Assembly (NCBI GenBank): GCA_030248135.1
Contig: JASANC010003656.1
Coordinates: forward strand, 1-64,000
Direction of reading: 5' to 3'
DNA from: Theristus sp. LFF4_11
Taxonomy: Eukaryota > Nematoda > Chromadorea > Monhysterida > Xyalidae
DNA: 64,000 bases
In this document: positions 57,901 to 64,000 of the stretch, piece after piece
How the letters are laid out: each line of letters begins with the position of its first letter
How positions within the stretch are numbered: the first letter of the stretch is position 1
Position numbers and translations under genes: made by a program
The notes under the pieces: model-generated
The model's input: only the letters and a program-made list of their open reading frames with translations
Databases searched by the model: none
What the model was told of the DNA's origin: nothing

Positions 57901-59585
57901 TTTGGGCACTTTAAAATCCACTTCAAGCTCTTGACCCCGTGGCTGACTGGCTGTTGATAGAATTTCCTATGACGTGCTACATGCCAGGAGAGCCGACATT
58001 ATTCATGTTATCTACTTTAAACTGATAGAAACCGATAATTTGATAATCGAAAAGTCGCCGCAGCGTTTTCACGCCGTGTATCGCACGTTTATGCGCATGT
58101 CGCGGTAGTTCTGACTTTGCGTAACATTTATGACGGTCGCTGCTGACATTACTGACAAAACGTTCTGTATCAATTCAATCCAAATGGAACACCAATGAAG
58201 AATGATATAAAATGGCGCTCTGCTCCGCTTCATCTACACTCAGACTCATCAGTTTTGTTTGCATATCGGTGCAGGGTTTTTTTGCGAGAGACCACTTATT
58301 TCGCACGTTTTTACAGTTGTCACACAGGGCAGGGCGACATTCAGTTCGCATGTTTCGATAACAATGTACACCTCGACTTGGTGTGGTGGTGTCAGACATG
58401 TTTTTGTGATTGTTCGGGATTTTGTTTTCTTCTGAGGTGACCACATGTTTTCACTTTTACTCCTGGTTCGCTCACTTCCACTTGTTTCAAAATTTTGTAG
58501 TTTGATGCCTAACTTTGACTGGAATGCGTTCGAGATGTAATTATAACCCCCCCCCCCCACTATTTTAATTTTGTTCTAACCTAAGTCCCGTTTTAATTTG
58601 TTTGAATATTTTAATTTTCACGTATGTAGTCATTAACTATGTAACAATCAAAATGCAATAATCGTGTAGCATACGTAAGTATGGGTGCTCTTTCTATCCA
58701 TATTCTCTGGTTTTAAAACATATGACGTCCCGCGGGAGCATATTTCTTACCAGAGAGTTCAGTTTCAGACATTGCCTGATACCATGCCTGAAGACTTGTT
58801 TGGCGTATTCGTTTGTTCATTCCTTGTCCGCTTCTTGGTGTTTTCAAATGATTTATATGTTCTATTCGTATTGGTGGCTAGAATTATTTTTAATTTCTTT
58901 AAATTTACTGCGAAGAGTCAAGCATTTTCGAGTTATGATTGAACATGTGATTTGTTCAACACATATGTAGTTGCTTAGTTTTTTTTCCTTAATCGTCAAC
59001 ATCAGCCGTTATCATGTGTTGCACCTGAGGCTTTTCGCTGCTCTTAGGCACGAATATATCTTTTGCTCTTGCTGACTTTTTTTCAAAAAAACTCGACTGA
59101 TAAGGCTGGAAGAGTAAGAATATACACAATTGAAGAAACGTCCTTAATTTTTTCACTTCTTAAACCGGCTCTTAATTCTAAGCCAGCTAGCTGTTCTGAG
59201 AGCCTGGTGGGGGTGGTGGTGTAAAGAATCCAATTAGCTGGGTGGAAATTCACGGCAAATTATCTTCGGCTGTTTTCAACGAAATTAGCTTTTTTAGTTT
59301 TTTTTTCGTCTGCTTCTCACTATGGCACGAGACAAACACATATGTATGAAACTTTGCAGTGGTATATGTTGTCTCATGCACAAGAAAAACACCAGGACAT
59401 GTGTTACAAGTATCTGGGGTAGACTGAAACGCCAAGTTCCTTTTTTCAGGCATACTGAAAGCGTCAGTTTTGTTTCTCTCAAAAATGGAATCAAACATCA
59501 AACGACCGTTGTAAAAGAACCCTCCTAATCTGGGAAACGATGCGAAAACTAGCACGCAACATTTTCCATTAACACTCCGCTGGAC
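54975..59585. other. Intergenic spacer
   Basis: AT-rich. A poly-C run lies at about 58548-58558. A short ORF at 56541-56789 begins with a hydrophobic Cys-rich stretch but has no supporting context. Nothing else was recognised. Confidence 0.45.
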
Positions 59586-62500
59586 ATGTTCGTTGCCGTT
59601 CCATCGTTCACGATGCTTCCACTGTGGATCGTGATGTTGACCGCCTCAGCGACGCAGCACCTTGAACTGCAACGGTTCGACGAAAGGCGGACGAACGAGG
59701 AACAGCAGCCGCCATTGGCCACGAAACAGAATGCACGATTGGTGCAACAAGCGCCACATTCGCCGTCGGACGAATACGCCCGGTCGGAGTTTGCCGCCGA
59801 GAGGCCGATCCAAACCGACTGGGCTCGCATGTGCGCCATCAACAACGACAGTCTGGCGAAGGAGGTTCGTGGGGTTTCTCTTTGGGAGTTTTGAACCTGG
59901 CAAACTGTAAATCATCAAGGAAAAATTCCACGCTGATTGGCTGCTTTTGTGCGTATGTACACGTTCGGGGGATTGAACCCCCGCCGAGGGGTGAATAGGC
60001 ATTTAATGACAGAGAGAACTCGATGGGCACCATACTCTACGGCGTTCTGTACGCTTTTCTGGGTTAGCCCTGGCTAAAAACAAATAACAACAACAAATAT
60101 GTATTGCGAAAGTGTCACACCAAAGTCCTATCCAGGAAACTCAGTTGTGGTGATGGTAAATTTTCGTGAAGTTTTGACGCTGTTCAAGGCTCGCATGACA
60201 ACTTTGCGCTGTTTTCGTTCAGGTACACAGGAAGATTTTCGTGGACTACAACCCAGACATGGTGCCGATGGCTGGTGGAGTCGACGTCTCTGTGGACCTG
60301 ATCGTTCAAGCAATCTCGTCAATTAGCGAAAATTCGGCCAGTTTCACTGCTGATGTGTTGTTCAGGTAAATTTTAGAATGGTTTTTGGATTAAATTGTCG
60401 TTATAAAAAGTTGTGGGACCGAGGATTTTTATGCAACGCGGCATGCAGCTATTGGATGTGCTATCTGTCCCTTTACTCGGATCATATGTATTTATCTAAT
60501 TTGTTTAGATGAAGGCTTATGTTTCCTGTTATGTTTGCGTCGAAAACAATTGGCCAACAGGGTGTGTAGACAGAGCAAGATTAGGTTAAAACGCCTTTTC
60601 AAATTCCCGAAACATAAGCTGAGTATAGTTGACTTTGAAATTTTATCCGTGTTCAACCACTTCAAAGGGTATTTTCGAAATAAAAGCTATTACGTAATCC
60701 TAATGCATTTCAGTCAAATCTGGCGTGACCCCCGACTCCGGTTCGACAATCTGACGACGTGCCTGCAGAATCTGACGCTCAGTCACAAGGCGATCGAGAC
60801 GATCTGGCTGCCGAACGTCTGCTTCCAGAACAGCAAGTCCACGTCGCAGCACAATTCGCCGACGCCGAATATTTTTCTGATGATCTATCCGAACGGCACC
60901 GTCTGGGTGAACTATCGCGTTAAGGTGATCGGCTGAAAACGTTTAAAAATTCCGGATTGCGCTGAAGTCGTGCACATACTGCAGTAATTTGCCAATGTTT
61001 AAGCTCAGTAACACTCAAGTGCATGGATGGACAAAATGTGCCAAGAGTTGGGTACATTGCCCTAACTCGTCGGGTACTTTCGTTTGTGATTCTAAGACAA
61101 AATGTGCATAAAAAAGCTGTAATTTTGTCATGCTGGTTGGTTACACATCATACTCGGTAAGCTCATTCTTAATTTCATCTTGACAAATGCGCCCTAAATT
61201 GACGGGAGATTTACAGCTGTTCAATTGAAACCAATGTCATTCGTTGGTCGGTTGCTGATCACCGAATACCCACCAAGTTGTAAGTCCTTATCCAGAATTT
61301 CTTCTCAGGTCGAAGCACCGTGCGAACTGGACATGACCTCGTTTCCAATGGACGTACAGCGCTGTACGCTCAAGTTCGAGTCCTACTCGTACAACACGGG
61401 CAAAGTGCGTCTGGAGTGGTTCCACACGGGTATACTGTTCGAGCAGGAGAATGTGCGACTGCCGGACTTCGAGATCTACAATTACACGTGGGTCAAGAAC
61501 GTCTACTACTATCCGCCCGGCGAGTGGCACCAGTTGTCGGGCGTGTTCTACTTCAAACGTCTCTATGGGTATTACATGCTGCAGTTGTACCTGCCGACGT
61601 ACGCGAGCGTTTTCATCAGGTGCGCTTGGCGGTTGAGAGTTGGATTTCTGGTGGGCAGTTTGGTGTACAGTCTAACTCCATAACATATCCAACTAGCTGA
61701 TTTGTAAGTTGTCACGTGATGCATGGATTCTATATGATACAAACAGAACTCGGCCTCCACAGCAATTCATGCACAGAATGCATGCATCAACCAATCAGCT
61801 AGTTGGATATGTTATAGAGTTACACTGTAATAGTGGCCATGTATTCATTATTGCGTCACAAACACAAATCTACACCGTAATCACTGATTGGTGAATTGAT
61901 GCCTTTTGCACTTGCGTGACACTTTGCGTCGAATAGATTGAGTGAATGCATTTGCCACCCGGTGGCTTCCATGAACTCTGAGCTGCCTTACATGAATTCG
62001 AATTTATTCAGTTGGATCGCGTTCTGGCTTGATGCGAAATGTCTGCCAGCCAGGATCACGCTTGGCGTATCGTCCTTGATGGCGCTGACGTTTCAGGTAA
62101 TCATTTTTTTTTTGTTCAATCAGTTTTTATTCTGTCAGTTGTTGTCATTTCTGATGGTACACAGTAACTCAGCTATATCAAAGACAGCGTTAACTTTCCT
62201 GATAACCTTTTTTTCCATTGAATCGAATGTTTATCGTGCCAGTTGTTATCATTTTTGATGACATACAGTAACTCAGTCATATCAAAAAACATCAGCAATG
62301 ACATGCACGGGCGAACACGAACTGTCATTCGCTGCTTTCAAAATTAGCTCAGTGATTCGTCTAGCCAGCTCGATGCAGCCGATCAGCATGCCACAACGCG
62401 TATCATACCCATGCGTTCCACAGTATCACCGTTGAACATAAGCATGTAGAAATCCGCAATAACAAAAAAACAAATAAAAACGAGAGAGAAACACCACTCG

Positions 62501-63832
62501 CAACCCCACCCACACACAGTACGGCAACGTGGCGCGCTCGCTGCCGAAGGTCTCCTACGTCAAAGCAATCGACATCTGGATATTCGCCTGCATGGGCTTC
62601 ATCTTTTGCTCGACCGTCGAACTGGCGATCGTCGGGCACGTCGACAAACGAGCGCAGAAACGACGGCTACGCTCGATCACGGTCATGACGCGACCGACCG
62701 AGTTGAGTCCGGAGCAGAGTCGCAATATCAGTCCGGATTTCGAGCAGTACCGCTCGGCGCAGGTTCGAGTTATTTGAAATAAGTCCGCTTCTGGACATGT
62801 ATCCGAGGGCAGTTTTTTGCTGTGTAAAGATCAAGCGATGCTCATGAAGGCTGACGTGGGTGGCGTTTTTCGCAGAACTAATCGGTTCAGTACTTCAACA
62901 ACATTAAAAAAAATACAGCACCGTTTTTGCCATTTTTTCACGTTCAATACAATGCTGTTTATGATCGTGGCCGTGGGAGCAATTGATTCTGACCCTGAAC
63001 TTTGCCATATATACCAACTAAACAACACAATACAAACAGCGTGCCACTAAAGCGGCATTCATGAAGCAGTATTTAGTGATTGACGCGTAGCAGTGTTAAA
63101 ACACAGCTACGCGGCCATTAAATGCTGTTTCATGAATGCCGCATCCCTCTCCGCACACCGCATGCATTAGCACCACTGCAGAACAACGGCGCCGAGAACA
63201 CCGAGCTGATGTCGCGCCACCCGCAGTTGGAGTCGCTGTCGATGGCGCGTCGCGCGACCACGCCCGATCTCGCCGACATGGAACGGCCGTCTGGTCGGGC
63301 AAGCCCGAACCCGAACCTGCTGCCGGCGAGTCGACGTGTGCAGCCGGGCGGCACCGCTCTGACGCCGCAGCCCGTGCATCGGCCGCTGCTGCCGCCAACT
63401 GACGACCTGCTCGCCAACAGCACCACCGCCACCGGCACGTCAGCTGGCGTCAACCAGCAGACGCTCTACATCTCGGGCAGTTCGGCGCGACGCCGCAAAC
63501 GTACGCGGCGCTCGTCCGCCTTTCTCAGCTACCACGCCGAACAGCAGTTCATCGGGTCGCTGTTGACGAAGCGCAACAGCGTCACGGAGAAGTGCGCCCG
63601 GAAGCAGCGGGCGCTCGGCGAGACGCGCGACGGGTGGTGCGCGTGTTGCTGTGTGCCGTTCGCGCGCTGCCGCCGCCGCAGCCGCGAGTTCGAGTGGAAC
63701 GGTGAAACGGTGGACGCGCTGTGCCAGTACTTGTTTCCGATGTTGTTTGTGGTGTTCAATTTGGTCTACTGGATCTATTATCAGTCGCTGTCGCAGAAAC
63801 AGCTGACGAACATGCTCGAGCGGACTGTGTGA
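59586..63832 (+). CDS. Cys-loop ligand-gated chloride channel subunit (about 640 aa)
   Basis: Seven exons: 59586-59864, 60223-60365, 60714-60924, 61309-61619, 62012-62096, 62520-62762, 63182-63832; all junctions are in frame. A signal-like N-terminus ([13 protein letters not shown]) and an acidic/Gln-rich stretch lead into the ligand-binding domain, with [19 protein letters not shown] and the exact 13-residue Cys loop [16 protein letters not shown]1 is [16 protein letters not shown]. The M2 entry [17 protein letters not shown] contains PAR, the anion-selectivity motif. M3 is [16 protein letters not shown] long basic, disordered M3-M4 loop of roughly 240 residues follows, then M4 ([16 protein letters not shown]). 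The sequence fits the invertebrate GABA/glycine-like chloride-channel clade, nearest by feel to nematode ACC/LGC subunits. The ligand is not determinable here. Confidence 0.9.
59935..60090. mobile_element. SINE-like insertion in channel intron 1
   Basis: Contains GGGGGATTGAACCCCCG, which reversed resembles a tRNA B box, and ends in an A-rich AAAAACAAATAACAACAAC tail. Assignment is tentative. Confidence 0.35.
61668..61827. mobile_element. MITE family 1 copy in channel intron 4
   Basis: CAGTCTAACTCC to GAGTTACACTG with TA on both sides; GTCACGTGATGCATGG inside. Confidence 0.85.
63050..63146. mobile_element. MITE family 4 foldback in channel intron 6
   Basis: GCGGCATTCATGAAGCAGTA is mirrored by GCTGTTTCATGAATGCCGC; GACGCGTAGCAGTG is mirrored by CACAGCTACGCG. 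It lies about 36 bp upstream of the last acceptor. Confidence 0.8.
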
Positions 63833-64000
63833 TAGTGTGCGGCTTTTTTTTGGGGGGGGGGGTTGTTTTGGGATTTTTTTCGGAAAATACTAATTAACTG
63901 AGTATATTGATTGAATCATGTGTTACTGGACACTGGACTACGAAAAGTTCGCTGTTTACTTGTGATGTCATTGCGCACATGATCGGTTTTTTGTGTAAAA
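63833..64000. other. 3' flank of the channel gene
   Basis: T-rich then a G run (about 63852-63862). No clear AATAAA before the window ends. Confidence 0.4.

Overview
The window looks like invertebrate nuclear DNA, most likely from a nematode. The genes have short exons, GT-AG introns and complete metazoan domain sets: an Msx homeobox, a PAR-motif Cys-loop chloride channel, LDL-receptor beta-propeller repeats and DM13 domains. The repeat load and the presence of a SETD9 homologue would suit a Clade I worm such as a mermithid, but the species is an inference. No rRNA, prokaryotic operon or CRISPR array was seen.

Layout. Positions 1 to about 9,270 are the internal part of a retroelement-like unit. 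It has a non-coding leader, an 1,873-codon ORF of unknown family, and an overlapping +1-frame ORF with a CCHC zinc knuckle and an Arg/Ser-rich tail. It ends at a polypurine tract followed by LTR-like sequence. Wherever I sampled it, leader, both ORFs and trailer, this unit is an almost continuous array of 5 to 10 bp stem-loops, roughly one per 25 to 35 nt. None of the other genes sampled look like this. It is the most unusual thing in the window.

Five host genes were resolved to exon level and a sixth partially. They are a SETD9-like SET protein (+, about 9.9-11.35 kb, 5' end unresolved), a secreted DM13 protein (-, 12.2-19.9 kb, 1,232 aa), a secreted LDLR-like protein with EGF, propeller and LDLa domains (-, 21.5-35.5 kb, 802 aa), Msx (+, 43.3-46.2 kb, 413 aa), a small KEN-box/D-box securin-like protein (+, 51.9-54.9 kb, 232 aa) and a ligand-gated chloride channel subunit (+, 59.6-63.8 kb, about 640 aa). 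The five complete models splice in frame and their exon lengths sum to a multiple of three.

Introns and spacers carry many mobile elements: at least four MITE families, a large foldback, SINE-like tails and a 736 bp TIR element. There are also two related Helentron-like elements (2.97 and 2.68 kb) with about 149 bp satellites, an intronic element with its own ORF, and a very young gag-only LTR retrotransposon (48.9-51.6 kb, LTRs identical as read). Several MITE copies lie within a few bases of splice sites. The spacers 35.5-43.1, 46.2-48.9 and 54.9-59.6 kb are AT-rich and show no convincing genes.
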